Shown here one piece after another: positions 54,107 to 62,452 of a stretch of 64,000 bases of DNA. The position numbers were made by a program, and so were the translations under genes. Numbering within the stretch: position 1 is the stretch's first letter; each line of letters starts with the position of its first letter. The DNA comes from Jiangella asiatica (GTDB lineage Bacteria; Actinomycetota; Actinomycetes; Jiangellales; Jiangellaceae), in contig NZ_SMKZ01000006.1 of assembly GCF_004349065.1 (NCBI RefSeq), forward strand, positions 1 to 64,000, in the 5' to 3' direction. Under the pieces are notes generated by a model. The model was not told where the DNA came from, ran no database searches, and worked only from the letters and a program-made list of their open reading frames with translations.

Positions 54107-56677
54107 GTCGGGTAGCGCCGACACGTTGCCGTGTCGGCGCCCCCTCAGAACCGGACGTGCGGATTTCTCCGCGCCACGGCTCAAGCAAGCCGCGAGGGCG
54201 TTGCGGGTGGAGTTGCCGGGTTCCTGCGTTGGCGTGCCCGGAGGCTGCGGTGGCAGGAAGCGTGTACGAGGCGTGTTCGTTCACCGTCCGGCGTGCCGGT
54301 TCGTCCGTGATGCGTCAGGTCGTTCATGGCGATCGCTCGACGGACGATGTGCAGCCACCATCGTTCCCACGCGAGCGGGGATTGTGGGGGCTGGTCGGCG
54401 ACGAGGAGGTGGTCACCGCACAGTGGGCAGCGGCCGTCCTGCTTGGCGAGCAGGCGCAGGTTGAAGCTGTCCAGCGGCGGTTTGACCCGTCGGCGCCGGG
54501 TGGCCCAGTAGTCGGCCAGGTGGGGATCGTCGGGCGATGCCGCACCGGCGACGAGCTGGTGCCGGACGATGTTGGTCCAGGCGAACTTGACCAGGTAGGC
54601 GACGTCGCCGCGGGCGTTGATGACCCGATCGCGGGCGCCGAACACCCATCGGTCGTTCCTGAACCTGTTGAACTTGCCGAAATAGCGTCTGACGATCCAC
54701 CTCTTCGGCTTGTTGGGGTGGCTGCGTTTGGCCCACCGGTAGGTGAGCCGCCACAGGTGGGTGTCCAGCTCGGCGAATATTCTGCTGGAGACCACCCCAC
54801 GGTAGTAGGCGGCCCAGCCCCGGATGACCGGGTTGAGCCTGGCGATGATCGCCATCGCGTTCGAGCCACGCAGGCTGCGCATCTCGTCGGTGAGCCGTTT
54901 CCGTATCCGCCTGACCGCGTCGGCGCTGGGTTTGATCAGCAGTTTGCCGTTTCGGTAGCGGCGGACGTTGAATCCCAGATAGTCGAAACCTTCGCTGAGG
55001 TGCACGATTCGTGTCTTGTCCTCGTTGAAGGCCAGCCCCCTGGGCGCCAGCCACTCGGCTAACTGTGCCTTGACCTGCTCGGCCTGCCGCTGGGAGTGGC
55101 AGCACACGGTCACGTCGTCGGCGTATCGCACCACAACGGGGGAGCCCGCCACCGTTTCGGCACGCACGCCGGAGGTGTGGTAGCGGACTCCTGCGGCCTG
55201 TTCGAGTCCGTGCAACGCCACGTTCATCAGCAACGGGCTGATCACCCCACCCTGAGGCGAACCCTCCTCGGTGGGCGTGAGCGTTCCGTCCTCGATCACT
55301 CCGGCCTTCAACCAGCCCGCGATCATGTCCCTGGCGGGGAACGACCCGAGCGCGTCGAGAAGCCGCGAGTGAGCGATCCGATCGAACGCGGCGGCGAGAT
55401 CGGCGTCCAGGATCCACACTCGTTTGGCGCGAGGCCCGCTGAGCGTGACGAACAAGGCGCCGACCGCGTCGGCGCAGCTGCGGCCTGGCCGGAACCCGTA
55501 CGATCGGGGTTCGAACCGGGCCTCCCACTCCGGCTCCAGCGCGTTACGGACCCGTGCCTGGTGACAACGGTCCATGATCACTGGGATGCCGAGCGGGCGC
55601 AGTTTCGCGCTGTTGCCGGATTTCGGGATGTACACGCGCCGGACCGGCACTGGCTGCCAGGACGAGCGCGAGCGGTGCACCCGCTCCGCGACTCGCGCTC
55701 GTTGCGGCGACGACAAGGCGATCTCGCCGTCGATCCCAGCTGTCCGACGCCCGGTATTGCGTTGAGTGACCTGGCGCACGCTGACCAGCGTGTTCGACCA
55801 GGACCTCAGCATCAACTTCTGCAAGGACCGGACCGACGCCCAGTCCTGCTCCCGCGTCGCCGTGAAGATCCTCTGCCGCAGTCTGACTACGTTGCGCTCA
55901 TGGTGGCGCCAGTCAATGGCGTCCCAATCCAGCGCGTCGTCCTCGGGTCCGTTCACTCCCAGAGCCGCCATCGCCGCGGCGAAAGCTATCTCCGTCATCG
56001 TGTCTAACGTGCCCCTTCGGTTCGTCAGGCCGTACAGCGTCGGCGTTCACCGGCTCACCTGCCCACGTCAGCGCCCTCTCGGGCCCGGCCGCCAGGGCCG
56101 GCATCCGGCCGGTTCCCCGCAGCCACCGCCAGGAGTAGCGGCCTGTCGGTTGCGGGTCCCGTCGCCTTTCGGCCGCCGGCATCTGCTTCTTGGGCATCCT
56201 GTCCCGCCGAGGAATTCCGCCCCTCTTACGATCGGCCTACCGGACCGACGGCCCGGACCACGACGGGGTTTCCACGTTCCACGCACACGAGCAACGACCG
56301 GGGTGGGTGCCCTCTCAACCCCGAGGCCAGCGGTGTTCTCGCGACCGGCTCTCACTGTCCGGTCGCCGCTTGCCGCCTCTTCCAGCGGCCAGGCCCTACC
56401 ACCCTGGTCTTCATCCTGTCTTCCAGGGCTAGAAGTAACGAGGCATCATCAAGGGTTCACTGACGTTCACCCGTCCGGTCTTCCCCTCGCCCGGTTGCTC
56501 CCCCGGACAGAACGGAGGCCCTTAGGCTTGCACCCTGGGCTTCGCACCCCAACGGACAGGACCCGTCAGCGCACGCCAGGGCGGGGATCGATCTCGAACA
56601 CTGATCGAGAACTACGCATCCGGCATAACCGGCCTCCAACCTGCGAGTTCACTCGCCATACGCGACTTCGTGTCGCA
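54107..56677 (-). mobile_element. group II intron, apparently full length
   Basis: On the minus strand it begins GTGCGACACG at 56677, matching the GUGYG 5' consensus, and ends CTACCCGAC at 54107. The RT ORF lies in domain IV. Domain V (54148-54182) reads GAGCCGTGGCGCGGAGAAAT and onwards with a GAAA-type loop, closing CGTCCGGTTC. A 10-bp hairpin at 54115-54140 is domain VI. Length about 2.57 kb is normal. The exact exon junctions should be taken as predicted. Confidence 0.82.
54181..55998 (-). CDS. group II intron reverse transcriptase/maturase with HNH endonuclease
   Basis: 605-residue multifunctional intron protein. RT domain (about 85-345): RRTAGIDGEI, RPLGIPVIMDR, YGFRPGRSCADAV, DADLAAAFDRI, GSPQGGVISPLLMN and the active-site YADD at about residue 292. 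Maturase domain (about 375-470; AIIARLNPVIRGWAAYYR). C-terminal HNH-type nuclease (about 520-590; CPLCGDHLL and a final HASCH). All catalytic motifs are present, so splicing and retrohoming may still work. The stop codon falls at the first bases of domain V. Confidence 0.92.
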   Translation of the reverse strand: MTEIAFAAAMAALGVNGPEDDALDWDAIDWRHHERNVVRLRQRIFTATREQDWASVRSLQKLMLRSWSNTLVSVRQVTQRNTGRRTAGIDGEIALSSPQRARVAERVHRSRSSWQPVPVRRVYIPKSGNSAKLRPLGIPVIMDRCHQARVRNALEPEWEARFEPRSYGFRPGRSCADAVGALFVTLSGPRAKRVWILDADLAAAFDRIAHSRLLDALGSFPARDMIAGWLKAGVIEDGTLTPTEEGSPQGGVISPLLMNVALHGLEQAAGVRYHTSGVRAETVAGSPVVVRYADDVTVCCHSQRQAEQVKAQLAEWLAPRGLAFNEDKTRIVHLSEGFDYLGFNVRRYRNGKLLIKPSADAVRRIRKRLTDEMRSLRGSNAMAIIARLNPVIRGWAAYYRGVVSSRIFAELDTHLWRLTYRWAKRSHPNKPKRWIVRRYFGKFNRFRNDRWVFGARDRVINARGDVAYLVKFAWTNIVRHQLVAGAASPDDPHLADYWATRRRRVKPPLDSFNLRLLAKQDGRCPLCGDHLLVADQPPQSPLAWERWWLHIVRRAIAMNDLTHHGRTGTPDGERTRLVHASCHRSLRARQRRNPATPPATPSRLA

Positions 56678-57035
56678 CGCGAGAACTTTCTTTACTCCGT
56701 CAAGGCGGCTCGGCTTTGGGCCGGGTCGGGCATGCGGCCTGGCGGCCGGTCGCTCCCGCGGCCCGGCCGGCGGCCGCGGGACATGCAGAAGGCCGGCGAC
56801 GGAGAGTCGTTCCACCATCGCCGGCCAAACTGTCGACCGAGCCCTGCCGATCAGGAGGCGTCCCCCTCACGCCGCCATGATCCGGCCTGCACTGCGCGAG
56901 TCAAGGGCACTGCGCTGCGCTCCGTGTCGCTACGCGATCGACTACGTCGACCCTGGACACGCTCCGCGGCGGCCCCGGAAGGCGGCAGTTACGAGGGCGA
57001 CGCCGGAGAGTGGCCACGCCCTCGCGCTGCACGAT
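56678..57035. other. gene-free stretch upstream of the intron
   Basis: About 360 bases with no supported gene. GGCCGGCGA (56791-56799) and TCGCCGGCC (56818-56826) form a hairpin that, on the minus strand, is followed by TTCT and could be a terminator for the operon at 57036-58535. Confidence 0.5.
56791..56826 (-). terminator. hairpin downstream of the antitoxin operon
   Basis: 9-bp perfect stem (56791-56799 with 56818-56826); minus-strand sequence after it is TTCTGC. About 210 bases beyond the antitoxin stop. Confidence 0.45.
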
Positions 57036-57359
57036 CTACGCGGCGGGGTCGCTGTCGATGAAGCGGCGCAGCTCGTCGGCGTCGGAGATGAGCCGGTTCA
57101 CCGCGTCCTTCAGTGTGGCGTTCTCCCGAGCCGCCAGAGTGTTCAGCACCCATCCGCGGATCAGCGCCGACACCGGGAGCTCGGCCTCACGAGCGATCTG
57201 CTCGATCTTCGCGAACTCCGCTGCCGGCAACCGCACCGACTGCACGACCGACCCGGCCAGGTTCGGTTGAGTCCCCACCACACTTTCGGGATAGGGCTCC
57301 TCCCTGGTCGCCTCGGACTCTTCCTGGATCTCCTTGATCTTGTCTTCGATCCTGCTCAT
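57036..57359 (-). CDS. ribbon-helix-helix-type antitoxin
   Basis: 107 residues. An acidic N-terminal helix (EDKIKEIQEESEATREE) precedes QSVRLPAAEFAKIEQIAREAELPVSALIRGWVLNTL, a CopG/RHH-like strand-helix-helix pattern. ATG 57359 has AAGGAGG 6 bases upstream and overlaps the toxin stop by 4 bases; the open frame back to 57680 is shadow of the toxin. Would bind the toxin and repress the operon. Confidence 0.75.
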   Translation of the reverse strand: MSRIEDKIKEIQEESEATREEPYPESVVGTQPNLAGSVVQSVRLPAAEFAKIEQIAREAELPVSALIRGWVLNTLAARENATLKDAVNRLISDADELRRFIDSDPAA

Positions 57360-57643
57360 GCTCGCCTCCTTCGCATGTACTCCCGCCGGTCGCTGCTGTT
57401 CGACGGCCACCCGTTCGCGCCCCACAGCCACGACACGGCCGGGTCGCGGACCAGGATCACCGTCAACAGCTCCTCTCGTGACCGGCACAACCCGATGACC
57501 CGGATGCTGTCGCCGGACTTGCTCTTCGGGTCCGGGTCCATCACCCATGCCAGCGGGTCGGCCAGCGCCTCGTTTGCCTCCTGAACACTGACCTGGTGGC
57601 GGTCCCACATGTGCGCGGCACCGTGCGTCCAGTCCACATTCAT
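57356..57643 (-). CDS. BrnT-like toxin candidate
   Basis: 95 residues. DWTHGAAHMWDRHQVSVQEANEALADPLAWV resembles the BrnT start (W...N..KHGVSFEEA...DPLA), then IRVIGLCRSREELLTVILV and the closing basic DRREYMRRRR. BrnT toxins are RelE-fold ribonucleases. The order toxin-then-antitoxin with 4-base overlap is that of BrnTA. Assignment is by pattern and context only; similar DUF4258 proteins are an alternative. Confidence 0.6.
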   Translation of the reverse strand: MNVDWTHGAAHMWDRHQVSVQEANEALADPLAWVMDPDPKSKSGDSIRVIGLCRSREELLTVILVRDPAVSWLWGANGWPSNSSDRREYMRRRRA

Positions 57644-57668
57644 CTACTACAACCCTACTACGAGTAGT
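57644..57668. promoter_or_regulatory. CTACTAC direct repeats before the toxin gene
   Basis: CTACTAC at 57644-57650 and 57655-57661 are 11 bases apart, one helical turn, followed by the inverted half GTAGT at 57664-57668. They overlap the toxin's leader and the end of the preceding gene; a likely antitoxin operator. Confidence 0.4.
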
Positions 57669-57987
57669 GACATTCGTCATTCCGATGCCGTACTGCGTCC
57701 AGCTCCGTCGCTCGCTCGGCTGCCTCGGTCAGCGCGGCCGCGATGTCAGGCACGGACGCGGCGGCGAACAGGTAGCCGGCCGTCGACGCCCACGGAGTTG
57801 TCACTGTCAGCTCGACGCACACCGACGCTCGCGGCTGGACGCGTTGGGCGAGGTTCACGCCGACCAGGCCCGCGCCGCGGATCCCACCTGGTACCGATGC
57901 GAGGTACTTGCGGTGCACCGTGTGCGTGCCGGTCTCGTCGCACCACTTCACCTGACACGCCGCGTTGCGGTCCTTGGCCCCGATCAC
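57658..57987 (-). CDS. hypothetical protein in island operon
   Basis: 109 residues, no recognised family. Basic start (GAKDRNAACQVKWCDETGTHTVHRKYLASV), a beta-rich middle (ASVCVELTVTTPWAS) and a C-terminal helix rich in Ala and Glu. ATG overlaps the upstream gene's stop by 4 bases, and the stop is 14 bases before the toxin start, so it belongs to the same message as both. Confidence 0.6.
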   Translation of the reverse strand: MIGAKDRNAACQVKWCDETGTHTVHRKYLASVPGGIRGAGLVGVNLAQRVQPRASVCVELTVTTPWASTAGYLFAAASVPDIAAALTEAAERATELDAVRHRNDECHYS

Positions 57988-58535
57988 GGCCGGCGCTCCT
58001 GCTCATCGATGTACAGCTGGCGCACGGCTTCGAGCGACGAGCGCAACTCGTCCAGCCGGTCGGCCAGCTCCGGGATCCCGGACAACGGCCCGGCGTTCTG
58101 TTCGATCAACGCCATCGAGCGTTCCAGCGTCTCGATGTGGTCCTCGACCATGAGCGCACGGGCGGCGGCACGATCGAGCCGGCCACGGAACCCGATCACG
58201 AGGCCGCCCCAGCGCCGGTAGAGCCGGTCCAGCCGCTCGATGATCTGATCGTCAGTCATTCCCGGCAGGTACGCCCTTGCATCCGCGAGGATGGTCGGAG
58301 TCCAACCGGCCCGCTGAACGATAGTGCCGATGCGGTGCAGCTCGTCGGCCAGCTGGTGCGCGTCGGCCGCGGTGAGTCCGAAGTGCGCGTACTCCTCGGA
58401 GCCCTCCGGGCGGATCGTCACATCGATGGTCGGGCCTTCTTCGTCGTGGTACGCGACGATCTCGCCGACGTCGGGATGCACGAACGGTGCACGGGTGATG
58501 ATCTCTCGCTTCTTCGGCTTCGGTACGGTGACCAT
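57984..58535 (-). CDS. hypothetical protein, first gene of island operon
   Basis: 183 residues, not a family I recognise. Residues 1-90 look beta-rich with an embedded helix (VGEIVAYHDEEGPTIDVTI, HFGLTAADAHQLADELHRIG); residues 105-183 are predicted long helices, probably coiled coil (DRAAARALMVEDHIETLERSM, LADRLDELRSSLEAVRQLYID). GGAGGAG lies 5 bases upstream of ATG 58535. Directly beside the tRNA-Phe end of the island, so likely cargo of a mobile element. Confidence 0.7.
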   Translation of the reverse strand: MVTVPKPKKREIITRAPFVHPDVGEIVAYHDEEGPTIDVTIRPEGSEEYAHFGLTAADAHQLADELHRIGTIVQRAGWTPTILADARAYLPGMTDDQIIERLDRLYRRWGGLVIGFRGRLDRAAARALMVEDHIETLERSMALIEQNAGPLSGIPELADRLDELRSSLEAVRQLYIDEQERRP

Positions 58536-58814
58536 GGGTCTCCTCCTGGCTAGTACAGGGTGGGATCAAGTCCCCGGACCGGTGTTCGCGCACCGGCCGG
58601 GGGCGACTACAAGGGATGAGGTCGATCCCAGCTGCGGGAGGGCCACGCGCCCGGCGCACGATGAGCGCGATGCGGCGTGACGGGCGGAGTTCGGCTCGCT
58701 GACTCAGACGGCGCGAGCGGATGGATCGCCGTGCCCCCGGCGTGCCCCAAGGGGCGGATACGGCCGGGGAATCACGGTCAACTGCGGCAACGAACGAGAG
58801 ATGTTCGTGCTGGT

Positions 58815-58859
58815 GAAGGGGTGGACAGGGGCGGGTTCGATCCGCCGACCTTCCGCTTT
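58815..58859 (-). repeat. right copy of the 45-bp tRNA-Phe 3'-half repeat
   Basis: Identical in reverse complement to 47897-47941. It covers the anticodon-loop A residues, variable loop, T arm, acceptor 3' strand and 7 bases beyond the tRNA. Confidence 0.88.
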
Positions 58860-58894
58860 TCAGGCGGACGCTCTTCCAACTGAGCTACCTGTCC
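58822..58894 (-). tRNA. tRNA-Phe (GAA)
   Basis: 73-base cloverleaf on the minus strand: acceptor GGACAGG/CCTGTCC with discriminator A, D arm GCTC...GAGC, anticodon stem TCCGC/GCGGA around loop CTGAAAA (anticodon GAA), and T arm GGCGG..TTCGA-type loop as GGATCGAACCC. CCA is not encoded. The gene is intact and marks the right edge of the island. Confidence 0.95.
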
Positions 58895-58959
58895 TTGCGT
58901 TGGCGGCACGAGTTTAGCCGACAGCGCCGCCCGGGATGAAATCGACCCGACCGGGCCGA

Positions 58960-60966
58960 TCAGGGCTCGCGGCGGGAGCGTTCGTCGAGCTGGGCGAGGT
59001 AGGCGTTGTAGGCGGTGCGCTCGGCTTCGTCGTCGCCTTCGCGGCGGTCGAAGCGGCGGGCTTCGCGTTCGTCGGAGCGGTACCACTGGACGAAGAGGAC
59101 GCCGATGACGAGCAGCCCGGGCAGCTCGCCGAAGCCCCACGTTATCTGGCCGCCGAGGATCTGGTCATCCAGCGTGTCCGGCAGCCAGGTGATCTCCTCG
59201 CCCAGCTCACGGTAGTAGTCGCCGGCGATGAGGCGGGAGGACTCCATGAGGGCGAGGCCGAACACGGCGTGGAAGACCATGCCCAGCAGTTGCAGCACCA
59301 CCCGGGCCGGGAACGGTGGCCGTTTGGGGAGCGGGTCGATGCCGATGAGCATCTCGAAGAAGATGTATCCCACGACCAGGAAGTGCACACTCATGAGCAT
59401 GTGGCCGGTGTGCTGGCGCATCGCCGACTCGAACAGGCCGGTGAAGTAGACCGTGAACGACCCGGACACGAACAGCGCCAGCGCCACCACGGGATGCGTG
59501 AGCACCCGGGCGACCGGGCTGTTGACGGCGGCCATGATGATCTCACGCGGTCCGGTATCGCCGCGCCGGGCCGGCCGGATGGCGCGCAGTGCCAGGGTGA
59601 TCGGCCCGCCGAGCACCAGCAGGATCGGGCTGACCATCATGAGGATCATGTGCTGGACCATGTGCACCGAGAACATCGTCATGCCGTAGGTCATCAGCCC
59701 GGTCAGCCCGGCGAAGGCGACCGTGGCGACGCCGGCCATCCAGGCGATGGTGCGGCCGACGGGCCAGCGGTCGCCGCGGCGGTGCAGGCGCCAGACGCCG
59801 CCGGCATAGAGCAGCACGGCGGCCAGGCAGCCGAGGGCGAACAGCGCGTCCGGGTAGGTCTGCGTGAACAGCCGGCCGGCGCTGAACTCCGGCGGGATCG
59901 GGAACCCGATGAGCGACCGGACCGGCGTGATGACCTCGGGGATCTCCGGCGTCGGCGGCTCGGTGCGGCTCAGCGCGACGGCCATGCCGAGGGCGGCGGC
60001 CATGATGACGATCTCGCCGGCCGCCAGCCGGCGGAACGCGCCGGGCCGTCCGGCCTCGACCAGAGCCAGGGTCCGGCGACGGTGCTGGAAGCCGAACCAG
60101 CCGAGTGCGAGGAGCGCCATCGCCTTGCCGACGATGATCAGCCCGTACGCGGACGTGAACACCTCGCCGAGCGACGGGACCCGCACCCACGCGTTGAGTA
60201 CGCCGCTCGCGGCCACCATGGCGAAGCACCCGAGCGCGACGGACGAGAAGGCCTTGGTCGCGCGGGGTAGTTCGCGTCCGCGCCTGCCGGCGTACCAGGC
60301 GACGGCGACCAGGCCACCGACCCACAGCGCCATCCCGATCAGGTGCACCAGCAGCGACACCCGGGCCGAGTGGTGGTAGTCGCCGGACGACGAGTGGCCG
60401 ATGAGCCCCATGGGGACCAAGGTCGCGATGCCGAGGCACAGCAGCGCGATCGCCCCGCCGTGCCCGAGCGTGAGCCGCGCCGCCGGGATGATCGTGAGGG
60501 CGAGCACGACGGTGGCCGCGTACGCTCGCCCCTGCTCGACGCTCGACGTGTAGGAGACGAACGAGTCGCCGACCAGAGCGTCCTGCAGCGGCCGGCCCAC
60601 CAGGTCGGACAGGGTGAGCAGGTGTACGACGGCGGCCCCGGCGGCCAGCACGAGCGCCGACCACGACGCCGCGCGCAGGGCCCGCAGCGCCTCGCCACCC
60701 AGCTCACCTTTGCGCACCGGCAGGATCACCGCGAGCCCGAGCAGCCCGACGGTGACCGCGCCGGCGCCGTCGAGCACGGCCTTGGCGATCGGCAGGCCCC
60801 AGCGGGTCACCTCGCCGGGGTCGCCCAGGCCGGGGATCACGGCGGTGGTGCCGCCGCCGCCCACGACGAGGGCCACGACCAGCGTGACCAGGGCGACGGC
60901 GACCGCCGCGACGCCCCACTGGCGGGTGGGCGGCACGATGTCGGTGGTCGGGCTCGCGGTGTTCAT
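58960..60966 (-). CDS. CopD-CtaG fusion: copper transport/cytochrome c oxidase assembly membrane protein
   Basis: 668 residues, about 15 membrane spans. The N-terminal half is CopD-like (SLLVHLIGMALWVGGLVAVAWYAGRRG near residue 205), the C-terminal half is CtaG-like (MFSVHMVQHMILMMVSPILLVLGGPITLALRA, about 430-460; HFLVVGYIFFEMLIGIDPLP). His and Met residues in the spans would bind copper. Fusions of this kind are common in actinobacteria. The ATG shares one base with the copC stop (TGATG), so translation is coupled. Confidence 0.88.
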   Translation of the reverse strand: MNTASPTTDIVPPTRQWGVAAVAVALVTLVVALVVGGGGTTAVIPGLGDPGEVTRWGLPIAKAVLDGAGAVTVGLLGLAVILPVRKGELGGEALRALRAASWSALVLAAGAAVVHLLTLSDLVGRPLQDALVGDSFVSYTSSVEQGRAYAATVVLALTIIPAARLTLGHGGAIALLCLGIATLVPMGLIGHSSSGDYHHSARVSLLVHLIGMALWVGGLVAVAWYAGRRGRELPRATKAFSSVALGCFAMVAASGVLNAWVRVPSLGEVFTSAYGLIIVGKAMALLALGWFGFQHRRRTLALVEAGRPGAFRRLAAGEIVIMAAALGMAVALSRTEPPTPEIPEVITPVRSLIGFPIPPEFSAGRLFTQTYPDALFALGCLAAVLLYAGGVWRLHRRGDRWPVGRTIAWMAGVATVAFAGLTGLMTYGMTMFSVHMVQHMILMMVSPILLVLGGPITLALRAIRPARRGDTGPREIIMAAVNSPVARVLTHPVVALALFVSGSFTVYFTGLFESAMRQHTGHMLMSVHFLVVGYIFFEMLIGIDPLPKRPPFPARVVLQLLGMVFHAVFGLALMESSRLIAGDYYRELGEEITWLPDTLDDQILGGQITWGFGELPGLLVIGVLFVQWYRSDEREARRFDRREGDDEAERTAYNAYLAQLDERSRREP

Positions 60967-61613
60967 CAGCTGCCAGTGTCCTCCGGTTGGCCGCGCCGCC
61001 GCCCACCGGCCGCCAGGAAGGCGACGACGGCGACGACGGCGGCCGCGGCGACGATCACCAGGACGATCGTGGTGGAGCCCAGGCCGCCGTCGTCCTCCGA
61101 CGAGCCGGCCGGGGTGACCGTGCCGGAGGTCGGCGACGGGGTCGGCTCACCGTCCCCGGTCGTCGTCGACGGTGTCGGCTCGCCCGTGCCGGTGGTCGGT
61201 GCCGCGGGCTCCGTCGTCGGAGGCTCGGCGGCAGCGGCGGCGACGCTGAAGGAGATCGTCCCGGAGATCGGGTGGCCGTCGGACGAGACGATCCGGTACG
61301 CGATCGTGTAGTCGCCGTCCGGCAGCTCGTGCACGGCCTGCGTGACGGTCGGCCCGACCACCGTCGGTGCGCCGTCCTGGTGCTCGCCCTCCTCCGCGTC
61401 GAGCACCGTCACCTGGGCGAACTCGGTGGAGACCGGGTTGTTGAATGTCAGCTCGACAGCGGTGAGTGGCGTGCCGACGACGGCGCCCTCCTCCGGCGAG
61501 CTGGACACCAGCACGTCGTGGGCCGCCGCCGGTGGGGCGGCCACCAGCGTGAGCCCGGCGGCCGGGGCCGCGGCGAGTGCCGCGACCCCGACGATGGCGG
61601 CGAGCCTACGCAC
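60966..61613 (-). CDS. copC: CopC-domain copper-binding protein
   Basis: 215 residues. Signal peptide ending AAAHD, so the mature N-terminal His is the usual copper ligand; CopC beta-sandwich follows (SSPEEGAVVGTPLTAVELTFNNPV, SSDGHPISGTISFSV with the second His), then a Pro/Thr-rich linker and one C-terminal membrane anchor (about 177-202). GTG 61613 overlaps the ycnI stop by 8 bases. It would hand copper to the CopD-CtaG protein downstream. Confidence 0.88.
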   Translation of the reverse strand: MRRLAAIVGVAALAAAPAAGLTLVAAPPAAAHDVLVSSSPEEGAVVGTPLTAVELTFNNPVSTEFAQVTVLDAEEGEHQDGAPTVVGPTVTQAVHELPDGDYTIAYRIVSSDGHPISGTISFSVAAAAAEPPTTEPAAPTTGTGEPTPSTTTGDGEPTPSPTSGTVTPAGSSEDDGGLGSTTIVLVIVAAAAVVAVVAFLAAGGRRRGQPEDTGS

Positions 61614-62346
61614 GGCGCCGTCGCAGAGCCGCGGCACCGATGCCCAGGCCGGCGGCACCGACGACCACGCCGCCGATGCCCACGCCACGGGCCAGCCCGT
61701 CCGTCGTGTCCTCCGACGCTTCCGACGATCCCGAGGTGTCCGAGGACTCCGAGGTGTCGTCGACGGAGTGTGCGTCGTCGCCGCCCTCGACCGGCTCCTC
61801 GGCTTCGACGACGGTGAGCTCCGGCGCCGGCCGCTCAGGCTCCTCGCCGCCCTCGACCGGCTCCTCCGCCCAGGCGACGACCTCGCCGTCGTCGTAGGTC
61901 TGGGTGGCGGGGAGGTAGTACGTGCCGGGGTCCGGCAGCGGTCCGACGGAGATGGCGAACTCGTCGAACTCGTCCGGGCCGATGCGCACGCCGGGGTCTG
62001 CGGTCCAGGTGACGGAGGTGACAGCCTCCTCGAGGACGCGGTCGCCGACCTCGACCGGCTCGGGGAACTGCGTGCGGGTGAGCTCCGCCGTCCAGCCTGG
62101 CCGCGGTTGGACGCGGACCGACGCGAACGGGGTGTCGGCGGGCAGGTCGAGCTGGACCTGCACGGTGCCGGCCGTGTCGGACTCGTTCGGGACCCGCACG
62201 GTGATCTTGGAGTAGGAGCCGGAGGTGTCGACGTCCGGGCGGATCGTCACGTGCGCGGACGCGGTGGCGGTCAGCGCCAAGCCGGCGGCGACGGCTCCGG
62301 CGGCGGCGAGCGTTGCGCGCGCGACGGCGCGCCGATGGATGATCAT
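61606..62346 (-). CDS. YcnI/DUF1775 copper-responsive membrane protein
   Basis: 246 residues. Signal peptide ending TASAHV, leaving His as the first mature residue, a known copper ligand in this family; the DUF1775 domain follows (TIRPDVDTSGSYSKITVRVPNESD), then an acidic/Ser linker and a C-terminal membrane span with RRRRA tail. ATG 62346 has AAGGGA 8 bases upstream. First gene of the YcnI-CopC-CopD/CtaG run. Confidence 0.88.
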   Translation of the reverse strand: MIIHRRAVARATLAAAGAVAAGLALTATASAHVTIRPDVDTSGSYSKITVRVPNESDTAGTVQVQLDLPADTPFASVRVQPRPGWTAELTRTQFPEPVEVGDRVLEEAVTSVTWTADPGVRIGPDEFDEFAISVGPLPDPGTYYLPATQTYDDGEVVAWAEEPVEGGEEPERPAPELTVVEAEEPVEGGDDAHSVDDTSESSDTSGSSEASEDTTDGLARGVGIGGVVVGAAGLGIGAAALRRRRA

Positions 62347-62452
62347 GAGTTGACGTCCCTTGTGGTGGGTTGTGGAGAGCCGGCACACCGGGTGCCGGTC
62401 GTAAGCAATGCGGGAACCGCGGAATACGCGGGCGCGCACCGGTGATGCGATG

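Noticed and set aside
56670-57584. 304-codon plus-strand frame beside the intron
   Set aside because: It crosses the antitoxin and toxin genes antisense, is Arg/Pro-rich and has no ribosome binding site.
47897-58859. Reading the two tRNA-Phe copies as classical attL/attR
   Set aside because: They are inverted, not direct, so the simple integrated-element model does not fit; reported as an inverted pair instead.
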